Source: Simmondsia chinensis
Lineage: Eukaryota; Streptophyta; Magnoliopsida; Caryophyllales; Simmondsiaceae
Direction of reading: 5' to 3'
NCBI GenBank assembly: GCA_018398585.1
Contig: JAGTTD010000007.1
Span: 11,269,320-11,333,319, forward strand
Length of the DNA: 64,000 nucleotides
Shown here: piece by piece, positions 31,747 to 42,659 of the stretch
Numbering within the stretch: position 1 is the stretch's first letter
Layout of the letters: each line of letters opens with the position of its first letter
Notes under the pieces: model-generated
What the model was told of the DNA's origin: nothing
The model's input: the letters and a program-made list of their open reading frames with translations, nothing else
Database searches by the model: none
Translations under genes and position numbers: made by a program

Positions 31747-32050
31747 TGTTGGAAAAAATCACAAAAACATAGCACGGCGGAAAAACCTCTCTTCTCGACT
31801 AGAGGGGAAAAAACCAAGAGTCTAAATGAGTGCCTCATCCATTGTGAAGTTCCTCAATTACAATATCGTACTATAACCCTATATCCTATCTCAACATCTC
31901 TTAACCCACTTCATATCTTTGAAAAGAACAAGTTAAGAACTCTTTCAAAATGCAATTTTGCAAGTTCAAATTACAAATCTTTGATTAAAGCACCTGAGCA
32001 AGAAAAAAAAATTTTTTTTTTCTTGCCCGAACAAACCATATGTTTTATTT
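31747..32050 (-). repeat. Possible copia LTR remnant
   Basis: Starts TGTTGG and has CCTCTCTTCTCGACTAGAGG, a hairpin-forming stretch in the same place as CCCCTCTACAATCGAGAGGGG of the Copia-2 LTR. No partner LTR or internal region is seen, so this is tentative. Confidence 0.35.
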
Positions 32051-32853
32051 CACAAAACTCTCGACGTAAAAAAAGGGGTCGACATATTTTATCTTACTCT
32101 TCCGTACCCGAGTCACCTTAAAATACCTCACCCATCCTCGCATATATCGCTTCTTATCCTCTATTCCTTCCTCTTCTCTAGCAACTCAATCTATTCGAAA
32201 TTCTCAACCCAAATATATTTGGCAATAAAATCTCCAACTTTTTGTTTCTTTCATTTTTTCTTCTCTCCTTTTTCATATATATATATATATATATTACTTT
32301 TTTCTGATTTTCATCTTTTTCTTTTTTTTTTTCTTTTTTTTTTTCTTTCATTGCTCATTTTTCTTTTTATCTTTTTCTGATTTATTTTTAATATATTAAT
32401 TTTGAGATGGTAAATGCACGATACCTAGGCTTCCACCTAATGACTTAAGCTTTTGAAATTATTGCTTGGTGTCCATGCCTTGTTGATGTTGAGCTGTTGT
32501 CGAATTCCAACAACCCCAATATTGTTGATCACGAATATAATTTAAGTGCAAGACATGAGGTAGATTGATGCATTATCCATGTTTCAAGCCAATAAACATT
32601 TGCCCCAAGGGCATGTTATAGTAAGAAATCGGTAGGTATAGGTTTTCATAATCATCCATTTGCTTAAATTTTTGGAATAACTAGTAATTTGACATGGTGA
32701 CAATACCTTGTTGGTTGAGACGTTGCAAATTCAGATCCCGTACCCTTTGGTGTGCTCTTGGAAAATCATTCCCTTCTTATGTATTCCCGGTTTGCTAGCC
32801 GATTGGATATCAATTTGTTACCTTATAATGGTTCATCAAAAACATTCATACAG
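32051..32853 (+). other. GLTP intron 3' portion, no element recognised
   Basis: T-rich, with a short (TA)n at 32276-32294 and poly(T) runs around 32310-32350. It ends at the acceptor ATTCATACAG before the next exon. Confidence 0.5.
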
Positions 32854-32997
32854 GTGGCTCTAAAACTAGTACCAGACAGCACCACATTTATGAGTCTCCT
32901 CGTAGCTAAAGATGAAAGCTTTGACTCCCTTAAAGAAGAAATCCAAGCTTTGCTCTCAGTACTCCTTCCAACTCTCAAAGATATGCACTCCATTCTA
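32854..32997 (+). CDS. GLTP gene, penultimate exon
   Basis: Exactly 48 codons in phase 0 between ATACAG and the consensus donor GTAAGT. It encodes VALKLVPDSTTFMSLL, DSLKEEIQALLSVLLPTL and DMHSIL, the C-terminal helices of the GLTP fold (ALKLVPD follows WHGW in family members). It has no internal stop, and the donor and acceptor are intact, so there is no sign of decay despite the large upstream intron. Confidence 0.88.
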
Positions 32998-33887
32998 GTA
33001 AGTCCGCTCTATATTCTCAGCTGATAAAATTTGACATGACATAACAAAATGATTCTAACATGCATGAGAAATTGGCGGGGGGGAAACCTACATTTTGTTT
33101 GATTTCATGGAAAAATATTTTCCTTATGAAAATGTGTTTCTGCCTAAATATTTACGATTAAAAATATTTATTCCTCAAATTTTTTGTTATTTAATTTAGA
33201 AAATCAGTATAATTATATAAAGTTGTATTAGATTCTCATGTAATCCCTAGGAGATTGTTAAATTATGATGCAAAAAGTTTTCTCCTTAGAGAAAGAAAAT
33301 GACTTCCCTTCTTCTTGAAATAAGATCAATTGTGTCATATAAGAATGTTCCTCTAACTATTTATGCATATAAAGAAATTAGTTTCTGACATAGTTTTAGA
33401 GTCCATTGGACAAATGGGTATCAAGTTTTAATCCCAAGTAAACTTTTTCGGTTGTGACCTTATACAGATTGATTTCAAATGTGTCAAACATGATTTATAT
33501 AATGAAAATACTTTACGTCAAACAAAATGGAACCTAAATTAAAGAAATGGCCTTATAATTATTAGGTTTGATGATAAAAACTATCGCTGTACATAGGCAA
33601 TGAGATGAAATGCATGGTTAGGAATTCCCCTAGCTAATTATGGAATAAAAATGCATGGTTAAATGTGGTTCAACATCACGAGTAAAAGCATGGGTATTCA
33701 TTTATTAGTATTAGATATTGATTCTAAAATTTATAATAGTAGTTTGATACCGTATTTAGTCTCATAGTTTTTCTCTCTTATAAACAGATTTGTCCTATAA
33801 AATTAGGATGTTGTTTTCATTTGTGCGTATTGTTTTCGATAATCAATATTTTTGTTGTCCCTATTGCAATGTTTGTTGCATTTGCAG

Positions 33888-33923
33888 AGTTCCTATGGGC
33901 TTGACAGGTTAAAGTCTACTTGA
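33888..33923 (+). CDS. GLTP gene, last exon with stop
   Basis: After TTTGCAG the exon encodes SSYGLDRLKST and TGA. The ending (Y/V)G(L/M)(D/E)xLK is shared with plant GLTP proteins. Too short to show as an ORF on its own; it is supported by the splice sites, the phase (0) and the family ending. The intron before it is 890 bp. Confidence 0.85.
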   Translation, partial: SSYGLDRLKST

Positions 33924-34740
33924 AAGCAAAGATGTGGAGCAACTCACAAATACGTGTATATATATACAGAAAGAGCTTACTTGTATATAGCTTTCTTTTT
34001 CCTTGGAGGCTATACTTCACGTTTTCTCTAATTTTCCTGTAACATGGGACTATGAATTATACAAATTTTGTTTTTAGAGCACTTCTTGTGTAATATTTCT
34101 GATTTTAATCTAATACTAAAAAGTGGAAAACGTTTTTATGTACACTATTCAAGTAAGTATTTATTATACAAGTCAGTTAGACGCACAACACTTTGCTCAA
34201 TCTCTGAATCTCTCATAAATCAATGACTTCTAAGCACATCGACAACCACTAATGAAGCCCTTTCACTCTGACCTACTAGAACTCAAAATTCAAACCGCCA
34301 GAATAGGCCGATAGCATCCACGCCCATCACACGTGTCACTATGGCAAGTGAATTCTTTACATCAAAAGTTATTTCGCTTGCAACATCAGCTGCCAACTCA
34401 GCTCCCAATGCAACTCCCTGGCACAGTTTTTTTTTCACGTTAACAGTGACCTCATTTGTTGCATCATTGCCTCATCATTTGGCGTGTCATTGCCATGTCA
34501 GTTTCACGTCGCCGGGATTGCCATGTCAACTGTCCACAGCAAAATCTTGTTAGATAATTTCAGTGTGTTGATTCCAACTTTGCCCCATCTTTCCTAATCA
34601 TATTCCTATTTGTAAATTCTGTTGCAACAACAGCCCTCTAAGACATGTTCTTTTGCTAAATTAATAGATCTCATTGACATAAAATTGATAGATTTGCGCT
34701 GCTAAGTGCAAGTACTGTAAGGACAACTAAATATTCAACA
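33924..34740 (+). other. GLTP 3' UTR and downstream region
   Basis: The first 150-200 bases are AT-rich and probably the 3' UTR. From about 34200 to 34600 the DNA is unlike its surroundings (many CATTGC and GCCATGTCA words) and may be transposon-derived, but I cannot assign it. Confidence 0.4.
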
Positions 34741-35800
34741 ACAAAACCAAGTTCAACCTGGAGCTACCAACTTTGGTAGTAATGGTTTAAGTGATGAAAG
34801 TTACAAGTGGAATCCATTTCGTGCTAGCGATTCTTCATTTGAAGAAGAAGCACCTCAATATTGTACTCATCAGATTCCTCCCCATAAATCCTCTAGCTAG
34901 AACATGAAATTCGACATCCTTGAATTTGAAGGACTGACACCTTTCGACAGCCTTTATGTCGACAATGGCATGAAGGGGCTCTTCGAGGATGAAAGAATAA
35001 ACATCTTGGATTTTTTCATCCGAAGATGGAATACCAGCTGGAAGGTGATGCCATGGCGGGAGGATTGGCTGGATTGTATAAACGGGTCAATGCTACCTCG
35101 CGTCCAAGATTGGTGGATTGCTTGGCAGGATAAGGGTTGACAGCAACGGCAGTTGGCGGCAAGGATGGTATGCGGTGAAGATTAGAGTTTGAATTTGATT
35201 AGAAATTTAAGTTTAGGAAAGTATTTCAGATTAGGAAAGATTTTATTTTGATTTATCTTGATTTTATTCCTGATTTTATTTTCATTTTCTAGATATCTCC
35301 AACCTCTATTTAAGGAGGGATGAGCTAGGGTTTTGAGGCATTCAATGATTTAGATTTATTTTGATGATTTTTGGTTCTTTCTATTCTCGGGTGTAAGAAT
35401 TAGAAGTGAATTTATGTTTTCGCTTGTTTTTATTAGTTACTAATAAAATAGAAAGGGAAGGTTGTTTGAATCCTTCCCATTCCCCAGAATCTTCTCCTAC
35501 GCACTACATCATGCGGGCGGTATAGTTTGGATTCACATCGTTGAGAAAGAGTTTTAATTCAAGGACATTCCTGATGAACACCATGTCCAACTTGATTCCG
35601 TCAAACTTAAGAAATAAGCATCCATGTGGCAGAGGAATCCCAAGAGACAACCAAAAACAAAACGGAGTAGCAAAATCAAATCTTGGAGCAAAATGCGTTG
35701 AGATTTGACTCGAATACTTATTCTAGGGATTATCACCCAAAAACGTTTATTAAGTGCCACATATGGTAATACTTGGTACATAGCAAATATGGACGTTCTA
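34741..35800 (+). pseudogene. Ty3/gypsy gag remnant in two pieces
   Basis: The first piece (34741-34935) reads PQYCTHQIPPHKSS, a stop, then MKFDILEFEG, the usual gag lead-in. The second (35540-35760) reads FKDIPDEHHVQLDSVKLKK, ASMWQRNPKRQ and KIKSWSKMR, capsid sequence. Between them, about 600 bases (34936-35535) do not fit gag: they include a TATA-like CTATTTAAGG near 35310 and end CGCACTACATCA, so a solo LTR may have inserted there. All is decayed. Confidence 0.5.
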
Positions 35801-35869
35801 ATTCACTGATACCTTTGTTTAATTCGGTGTTAAATCTCTATCATATTTTAAACTTTAATCTTACGTGTG

Positions 35870-35882
35870 GTATCAGAGCCAT
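35870..35882 (+). promoter_or_regulatory. Copia-3 primer-binding site (tRNA-iMet)
   Basis: TGGTATCAGAGCC on the + strand, the same site used by G-B and G-D. Confidence 0.8.
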
Positions 35883-36007
35883 CATAAATAGAGATTATGA
35901 CCCGATTCTCTATAATTATTGACTTGCATGTATTTTGAATTTGTAATAATTGAAAAACACATACATGATCATATGTCATTATGTAACAACAATTATAAAC
36001 GTTAAAG

Positions 36008-36172
36008 CGGTCAATGAGGAAAATTTTTATTTTGAATGGTTGTTGAAACCAAGCGCTAATTTAAAGGTGACCAAAATGGAAAATCCTTATTTGGGTGGTT
36101 GTTGAAACCAAACGCAAATGTGACTAAAATGAAAAATCTTTATTTTGGGTGGTTGTTGAAACCGGGCGCTGA
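36008..36172 (+). repeat. Three imperfect tandem repeats in the Copia-3 leader
   Basis: Units of about 52-60 bp share GGTTGTTGAAACC and TTTATTTTG/GGTGG words, with copies ending near 36056, 36113 and 36169. Confidence 0.65.
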
Positions 36173-36308
36173 TGCAATGCCAAAGAGGATTTGAGATAAA
36201 AGAATCATTTAACTCAGTATTGATGCATAATTATGGAATTAAATAATATTTTTAATTATTACAAAATTAAATTATGTTTTAGTGTTAATATGATGAACAA
36301 TAGCAAAA

Positions 36309-36322
36309 TAATGATGATGATG

Positions 36323-36366
<44 letters not shown>
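36309..36366. repeat. (TAA)n microsatellite
   Basis: About eighteen TAA units following a short TGA run. Poly(A) follows at 36389-36404. The poly-isoleucine reading across it is not a gene. Confidence 0.85.
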
Positions 36367-36369
<3 letters not shown>

Positions 36370-36423
36370 TATAATGAGGAGGTTATTAAAAAAAAAAAAA
36401 AAAAAGAAAGTAAACTCGTGCAT

Positions 36424-36490
36424 TTAACCGAATTCGAACCTGCGCGGTTACATTCATGGGTAATGCATTAACCACTTTGGATGGACAGTC
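36424..36490 (-). other. tRNA-like sequence, possible SINE head
   Basis: On the - strand AAAGTGGTTAATGC looks like an A box, and GGTTCGAATTC about 35 bases later like a B box. Downstream on that strand is a T-rich run. No full cloverleaf is evident, so this is more likely a tRNA-derived retroposon remnant than a tRNA gene. Confidence 0.35.
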
Positions 36491-36669
36491 ATCTTGTCAT
36501 CCTTACAAAAATAATAACATTTAAATACAGTATTTTGTGGTTTATTTTAAAATTGTACATGGCAAAGATCTTTTTTTTAATATTATTATTAATTTTATGC
36601 TTAAGATGTAATATAAATTATTTCTTTCTTCAAATTATAAAATTATAATTTTGGTTGATAAATAATTAT

Positions 36670-36903
36670 CCACCCAAAAGGGTTAATTATTTATTTTAAC
36701 CAAGTTATGAATTTCCTAATATTAAGTGGATTAGTCCACCCAAAGGGGACTGATATTTTGACATTGAAATAATATTTTATTGTTATAATGAGAGGAACTA
36801 TTACACTTTTCACCCAAAGGAAAAACTGTAATGGAATGTATTAGACTCTCATTGATGAATCTATGAGAGGAGATGTTTCATTTTCCACCCAAAGGGGAAA
36901 ATG
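36670..36903 (+). repeat. Four CACCCAAAGGGG-type motifs in the Copia-3 leader
   Basis: Copies start near 36671, 36736, 36811 and 36886. The second and fourth have CCACCCAAAGGGGA. They are spaced 65-75 bases apart, just before gag. Confidence 0.6.
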
Positions 36904-36955
36904 TAATGTTCGTCTTAGACTCTTATGTTGAAGTGAACTTATATTTGTTGTTGAG

Positions 36956-37936
36956 ATGTTTTTGTTTGTCCTAATATGTCTTTGTTATTCCCTTATTTTT
37001 CTCTCTTTTTCAGTTGTCATTCAGTTGACCAATCAATTAAACTCGATTGAAACCTTGACTGGTACTGATTACAAAAAATGGAAATGGGATGTGGAGATAG
37101 TCCTTGGTTTGATGGATTTGGATATAGCGCTAACTGAAGAAAAACCTGATGACCTTATCTTTGAAAGTACAACTAAAGAAAAAATTAAGTATGAAAAATG
37201 GGTGAAGGCTAATAAGTTAAGTTTCATAATAATGAAAAGGTCTGTGTCTGATCATATTCTAGGTGCAATTAAAGATGATGGCAGTGCTAAGCAGTTCTTA
37301 GATGCCATAGGATAGAAATACCTAGAGTCCAACAAAGCCGAAATAGGAGAATTGATTGAAAAACTTACTACAATGAAATATGATCTTGTAGGTAGTGTTA
37401 GGGAGCATATTATGAAAATTGTCAACATTGCCTCCAAACTCAACAACTTAGGAGTGACTATAGTTGATGACTTTCTTGTTCACCATGCCCTTAAATCTTT
37501 TTCTGAACAATTTGGTCAATTAAAAACCACTTACACTGCACAAAAGAATAAGTGCAGTGTAAATGAACTTATCTTTGTGTGTGTTCAAGAGGAAGAGAGA
37601 CTTTGTCGTGAGAAGGATGGAAATAATGTAAATCTTGTTAATTTTTCAAAACATGGAAGAGGAAAATTTCACTACAAATATAACAAGAAACATGGTCAAA
37701 ACTATAAACCAGATGGTCATCGAGGGCATTTTAACAAGCCTGGTGGTAGTCATGTTCAATCTCACGACTTTGTCAGTCCCCGTGCTGTAATTAAGAAGAA
37801 AATCAAGTGCTGGAATTGTGGGGAAAACCACATGAAGGTTGATTGCCCTAAACCAAGAATTGAAAAAAGAGGTAATTCTTTTGTGTTTTTTTGCTTTGAA
37901 ATGAGTCTTATAGATGTTCCTTTTAATTCTTGGTAG
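36956..37936 (+). pseudogene. Copia-3 gag (one in-frame TAG)
   Basis: Two open parts (36956-37315 and 37352-37936) are in one frame, separated by a TAG at 37313-37315. They contain LTGTDYKKWKWDVEIVLGLMDLD (UBN2-type gag start, given here beyond its core TDYKKWKWD), then LTTMKYDLVGSVREHIMKI and the knuckle CWNCGENHMKVDC (C-x2-C-x4-H-x4-C form is slightly altered: C-x2-C-x3-H-x4-C). The gag is otherwise well preserved. Confidence 0.8.
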
Positions 37937-38289
37937 TTGGATAGTGGTGCATCTATTCACATTGCCAATATTTTGTAGGACTTCGTAAGCAAGCGGAAAC
38001 CAAATCAGGATGAGGTCAATGTTTATGTGGGCAATGGAATTAAAGTCAAGGTTGACTTTGTAGGTGTTGTTAAATTATTTTTTAAGAATGGTAATTATGT
38101 ACTCTTGAAAATTACTGCTTTTGTACCGTCTATGAGGTTTCTATAGGACTTTTAGATAAGCGTGGATATCGTTTTGAATTTGAAAGTGATGGTGTTAAAT
38201 TAATTTATAATTCTCGTATTATTGGCGATGGTTTTTTAACTGATGGTTTATATCGTTTAAATCTACAACCTTTCCAAAATTTTTCCTCA
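37937..38289 (+). pseudogene. Copia-3 protease and pre-integrase (broken)
   Basis: The protease site LDSGASIHIAN is at 37937-37970 with an intact aspartate. A stop lies just before it (TAG at 37934) and another at 37975. A frame change near 38135 leads into [16 protein letters not shown], the pre-integrase segment. Confidence 0.7.
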
Positions 38290-39285
38290 ATGAACGTTAA
38301 GGGTGTTGCCCACAAAAGGTCCACAATGAATAAGAAATCTTGCTCTTTATGGCATAGGCGTCTTGGTCACATGTCTAAAGAAAGAATTGAAAGATTGATA
38401 AGAGATAATATTTTGTCACAACTTAGTTTTGAAGGGTTTGAAACTTGCATTGATTGTATTAAAGGAAAAATGACCAAGACAAAAAAAAAAAAAAAGGCCT
38501 CAAATCGAAGTTCGAATCTTTTAGAAATAATTCACACTAATATAAGTGCGCCATATATAACATCCTTGAATGGACATAAGTATTTTAAATCCTTCATTGA
38601 TGATTTTTCTCGGCATGGTTATGTGTACCTCATTAAAGAAAAGTCTGAAGCACTTGACAAATTTAAGATATATAAGACCGAGGTTGAAAAACAACTTGGA
38701 AAATTAATTAAAGTTGTGAAGTCTGACCGTGGTGGTGAACATTATGAAAAATATGATGATTCTTGTCAATGTAAGGGTCCTTTTGCTAAGTATTTAGAGG
38801 AATGTGGGATAATTGGTCAATACACTATGCCAGGTATACCTGAGCAGAATGGTGTGACAGAAAGACGAAATCGCACTCACATGGACATGGTGAGGTGCAT
38901 GATGTCTAGGACTAATCTTCCTAAATTTTTATGGACTGAGGCTTTAAAAACTGCTACATATATTCTTAACAGGGTTCTTTCTAAATCTGTTCCTAAAACT
39001 CCTTTTGAACTTTGGACAGGTAGAAAACCTAGTTTGATTTTCATATTTGGGGTTGTCGAGCTGAAGTCAAAATTTACAATCCTATTGAAAAGAAAACTGA
39101 CCCTAGAACTACAAGTTGTTATTTCATTGGTTACCCAGACAACTCTAGAGGCTATAGGTTTTTCTGTCTTGGACGTGGCACTAGAATTATTGAGTCCATT
39201 AATGCTAAATTCCTTGAATATAATGTGTGTGATTGTGATTGCTCTTGTAAGAATGAAGTGCTATTGGAAGAAAAGGAAGTTATAG
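38290..39285 (+). pseudogene. Copia-3 integrase (331-codon open segment)
   Basis: The zinc end is [18 protein letters not shown]...CIDCIKGKM (H, H, C, C present). The core shows [17 protein letters not shown] (first aspartate), KSDRGGEHY (second) and [13 protein letters not shown] (glutamate). All three DDE residues are visible. An A-run near 38485 encodes KKKKKK. From about 39030 the frame no longer fits the family, so a frameshift lies there. Confidence 0.82.
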
Positions 39286-40191
39286 TTCCTGTGCCTATTA
39301 TTCATTAAAAGGTTATTGGTCAACATTTTCATGGAAATGGGGGGAAAGTCCAACATGAACAACCTATACACGGACAAGTTCAAGAGAGTCAACAAAGACC
39401 GATAAAAAATTAGCCTCAACTCTCAAGTAATCCTATTGATCCTAGGCTACGTCGTTCACATAGAGAGCGTAGGTCCGATATTTCTGATGATTATGTTGTA
39501 TACTTGACTGACAATGGTGATATAGGAGATTTTGATGATCCAATTTGTTATAGTAATGCTATTTCTTCATTACATGCTGAAAAGTGGCATGAAGCAATGA
39601 AAGATGAAATGCTATCCACGTCATTAAATAAGGTGTGGGCTTTGGTAGAATTACTTAGTAGATGTGGACCCATTGGATGTAAGTGGGTATTTAAGACTAA
39701 AAAAGATCCTAAAGAAAATATAGATCGTTTTAAGGCGAGACTAGTTTTAAAGGGTTATACTTATGAAAAAGGGAATTGATTATAAGGAAACCTTTTCCCC
39801 GGTTTCTTCAAAAGATGCTTTTAGAATTGTTATGGGTCTTGCTGCACATTTTGATTTAGAGTTACATCAAATGGATGTTAAAACAGCATTTTTTAAATGC
39901 GAGTTTAGAAGAAGAAGTATACATGAATCAGCCATAGGGTTTCATAGAAAAAAGAAAAGAACATTTAGTGTGCAAACTTAAGAAATCGATATATGGCTTA
40001 AAGCAAGCTTCCCGTTAGTGGTATTTAAAATTTGATGAAGTTATAACTAATCTTGGGTTTATGGAAAATAAGGTTGATGAATGCATATACATTAAGATTA
40101 GTGGGAGTAGATTCATCATTTTGGTGCTGTATGTTGATGACATTTTACTTGCTAGTTATGACTTGGGCATGTTGCATGAGACAAAGAAACT
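39286..40191 (+). pseudogene. Copia-3 reverse transcriptase (frameshifted)
   Basis: WHEAMKDEMLSTSLNKVWALV and GCKWVFKTKKDPKENIDRFKAR are at 39504-39779. Then in another frame come GIDYKETFSPVSSKDAFRIVM and LHQMDVKTAFF (39763-39981). The active site YVDDILLAS is intact at 40130-40155. At least three frame changes are present. Confidence 0.8.
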
Positions 40192-40875
40192 TTGTCTAAA
40201 CACTTTGACATGAAAGATTTGGGGGTTGCTTCTTTTGTACTTGGAATAGAGATACATGGAGACAGGACACGTAAATTGTTGGGTTTATCTCAAAGTGTTT
40301 ATGTTGAACGACTTTTAAAAGCTTTTGGGATGCAAAATTGTAAATCGGAAGAATCACCAGTTGTTAAAGGTAATAAATTTAACAAAGACCAATGCCCAAA
40401 AAATGGGATTGAGAGAAAATCCATGAGAAATGTGCCTTATTCCAATATTGTGGGATGTTTGATGTACATACAAACTTGCACTAGGCCAGATATTGCTTAT
40501 GCAGTAAATATGCTTGGGAGATTTTCTTCAAATTCAAGTTGGGCACACTGTGTGGCAGTGAAAAAGGTTATGAGATACCTCCAAAGAACTAAAGATTTCA
40601 TGTTAGTTTATAAAAATGTTAAAAATCTTGAAATAGTTGGAAATTTGGATTCAAATTTTGCGGGTTGTCAAGATAGCATGAAGTCTACTTCAGGGCATAT
40701 ATTCGCATTAGTTGGCAGTGCGGTGTCATGGAAGAGTGAAAAACAGGGTTTAACCCCTACTTCTACAATGGAAGCAGAATTTGTGGCATGTTTTATGGCT
40801 GCATCACATACAATTTGGTTAAGGAACTTCCTTTCCAATTTAGAGATGGTTGATTTTATCTCTAAGCCACAATAA
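40192..40875 (+). pseudogene. Copia-3 RT end and RNase H (227-codon open segment)
   Basis: Begins SKHFDMKDLGVASFVLGIEI, then SQSVYVERLLKAFGM, YSNIVGCLMYIQTCTRPDIAYAV, MRYLQRTKDFMLVY and the RNase H part STSGHIFALVGSAVSWKSEKQ with STMEAEFVA. It stops at 40875. The usual DNxSAI... portion is missing or merged, so the RNase H end appears shortened. Confidence 0.8.
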
Positions 40876-40961
40876 TTGAATTTGGTAGAAATTGATCTAA
40901 ATTTAAGGGAAGGCAAGAGCAATGTGGAAGAAAAAGAATTTCGTTTTATTGATTTGCGTCC

Positions 40962-41176
40962 CTCCGAAGTTAAGCGTACTTGGGCAAGAATAGTACCAGG
41001 ATGGATGACCTCCTGGGAAGTCCTCGTGTTACCAACCATATAAGGTTAAGGGTCCTCGAAAATAGCCTCAAGGTCGGGTTACACCCTAAAGGTGTAAGGC
41101 TACATACATCCACTCTCCCAGACCCTGCTTATACCCCTTGAGGCACTAGGTCTGTTGTTATTGTTGTTGTTGTTGT
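40962..41176 (+). mobile_element. 5S-SINE copy 2, 5'-truncated
   Basis: Starts inside 5S rRNA at CTCCGAAGTTAAGCG and continues with AGGATGGATGACCTCCTGG. It then has the same tail as copy 1 (GGGTCCTCGAAAATAGCC, GTAAGGCTACATACATCC, TTGAGGCACTAGGTCTG) and (TTG)n. CGTCCCT at 40957-40963 and CATCCCT at 41177-41183 may be a short target duplication. Confidence 0.82.
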
Positions 41177-41772
41177 CATCCCTACAAAACCCCCCATTAC
41201 ATATATATGGATATTTATAGCCAAATTTTGTCAATGAAAATCTCAATTCAAATAAAAGAAAATTAAACTAATTATAGATATTTGTTAGGGAAGAAATTGA
41301 TTTTGGTACAGGGCATCAATTAGGGTGCAACAACTACATGACCGAGCATTTATTTTATTTGTTCGGGTTTTATTACATGCATATGAGATGTGCGCATCTT
41401 CCTCGATAGGCTTCAACTAAGGCAGGTTGGAAAAAAGCCCACACACAAGCCCACAACTGTAGTGCATTTTAACCAAGCACTTAGGTCGGGACCAAAATCG
41501 AATAATGGGCCAATGCAATGACTAGAAATTTTTTTTTTTTTTTTGAACACAAAGAAGCCTGTGGGCAAGCGATGACTAGATTGGTATGGGTTGTTTTAGC
41601 TATTGGAAAAAATATAATTTCTAAAACAAAAATTTTCCTAAATTGGCTAGATCTAGCGCAGTGGAAACAATTTTTAAAATTCTTTAATTTTATATATAAA
41701 GGATTCCTAATCTAATATATTCATAACGACATAGAACATCTAAGCATAATAAACAAGAAATTAAAAATATAA
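41177..41772 (+). other. AT-rich spacer between the SINE and G-F
   Basis: No coding sequence or repeat partner is recognised. A T15 run lies near 41530. Confidence 0.5.
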
Positions 41773-42278
41773 TGATGCAGTGCATAGTGGGATAAAAGGA
41801 GGACGGAAAGATTCAACGGCCTTTCCTTTGATTTTTATTTAACTGAAAAATAAAAATGACAAAGAGGGGGCAAATAGCTTGCTCACTCACAATCCTGAGG
41901 AGTCAAGGAATCTCTAAAAAACAATAACAATTTTCTCAAAATCTAATCTATCTAATAACCTAACCTAGCCTCCTTTATATGAAGGAGGGATTTGAAATTC
42001 AAATTCAAAATTCAAATTCAAAAAACAAATTCAGAAAATAAAGTAAAAGATGCAAAGAAAACAAAACTGGCTCCTAAAATCACAGCTAAGATCATGCCCT
42101 CAATCCGAGCTGCATTGCCTCCCCATTGAACCCTTCGTCACCCGAAGTCCCTCTCCAAGCCTAGGCGGCGCCAAAAACGGTTGTGCCCTCTACTTCCCGC
42201 GTTCCTCTTCCTCTTCTAAACCCGCCAATGCCATACTCCTCTAGTGCTTCATGCCAAGGGACCCGCCATCATGGTTCA
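41773..42278 (-). repeat. G-F 3' LTR, first part
   Basis: Pairs with 49526-50030: CTTTGATTTTTATTTAAC, AAGGAATCTC, AATAACCTAACCTAGCC and CTTCATGCCAAGGGACCCGCC. Confidence 0.85.
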
Positions 42279-42283
42279 CATTT

Positions 42284-42606
42284 TGTTATAGTTCAAGATC
42301 AACTTGAATTATAACTTGAATTGAGAGTTTAGGGATGAGAAAAAAATTACATAAGAAATTGGGATGAGAGGAGAAGAATTAGTTTGATTTTCTTTGGATA
42401 ATCCTCATTACAAGCTAAGTACCATATTTATACTAAACGAAGCATAGCTAAAACAATCAAAGAGCAATTACGCTACTTATGCATTTTCCTACCAAAAAAC
42501 ATCAAAAGCAGCTAACAAAACCGCTAAAACCTTTATTTGAATTTCAATAAGAAAATTACATCAAAGTTCACTAAGATCAATATAAGAATCCTTCACAGTA
42601 ATGACA
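42284..42606 (-). repeat. G-E 3' LTR
   Basis: Matches 47199-47529 (TAGTTTGATTTTC, GGATAATCCT, ACTACTTATGCATTTTCC and others). It is followed by ATACCTTCCCCTC, read as GAGGGGAAGGTAT on the - strand. Confidence 0.9.
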
Positions 42607-42659
42607 ATACCTTCCCCTCAAGATCATTCTTGCCCCAAGAATGATGAAGAACAGAACTG

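Larger units (their letters stand above)
18778..32853 (+). other. 14.1 kb GLTP intron filled with retrotransposons
   Basis: The donor is AAAGTATTT and the acceptor ATTCATACAG. The reading frames on both sides are in phase 0 and give continuous GLTP sequence. It contains G-C, G-D inside G-C, Copia-2 and a possible LTR remnant, all on the opposite strand to the gene. Confidence 0.8.
35810..40960 (+). mobile_element. Copia-3: degraded Ty1/copia element on the + strand
   Basis: A primer-binding site at 35870-35882 is followed by a 1.1 kb leader and then gag, protease, integrase, RT and RNase H in copia order, ending at 40875. Only a short end of a 5' LTR is plausible before the PBS, and no 3' LTR is found: the sequence breaks at the 5S-SINE at 40962. 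It has several stops and frameshifts but is the only sizeable + strand retroelement apart from the LINEs. Confidence 0.8.

Noticed and set aside
31747..32050. A definite solo LTR
   Set aside because: The similarity to the Copia-2 LTR is limited to the start and one hairpin, and no far end or target duplication could be fixed; kept only as a tentative repeat.
34341..34553. Small secreted protein on +
   Set aside because: A single open frame of 70 codons in unassigned repeat-like DNA; no start context, splice support or recognised motif.
36233..36427. Poly-isoleucine peptide
   Set aside because: It is a reading of the (TAA)n microsatellite and poly(A).
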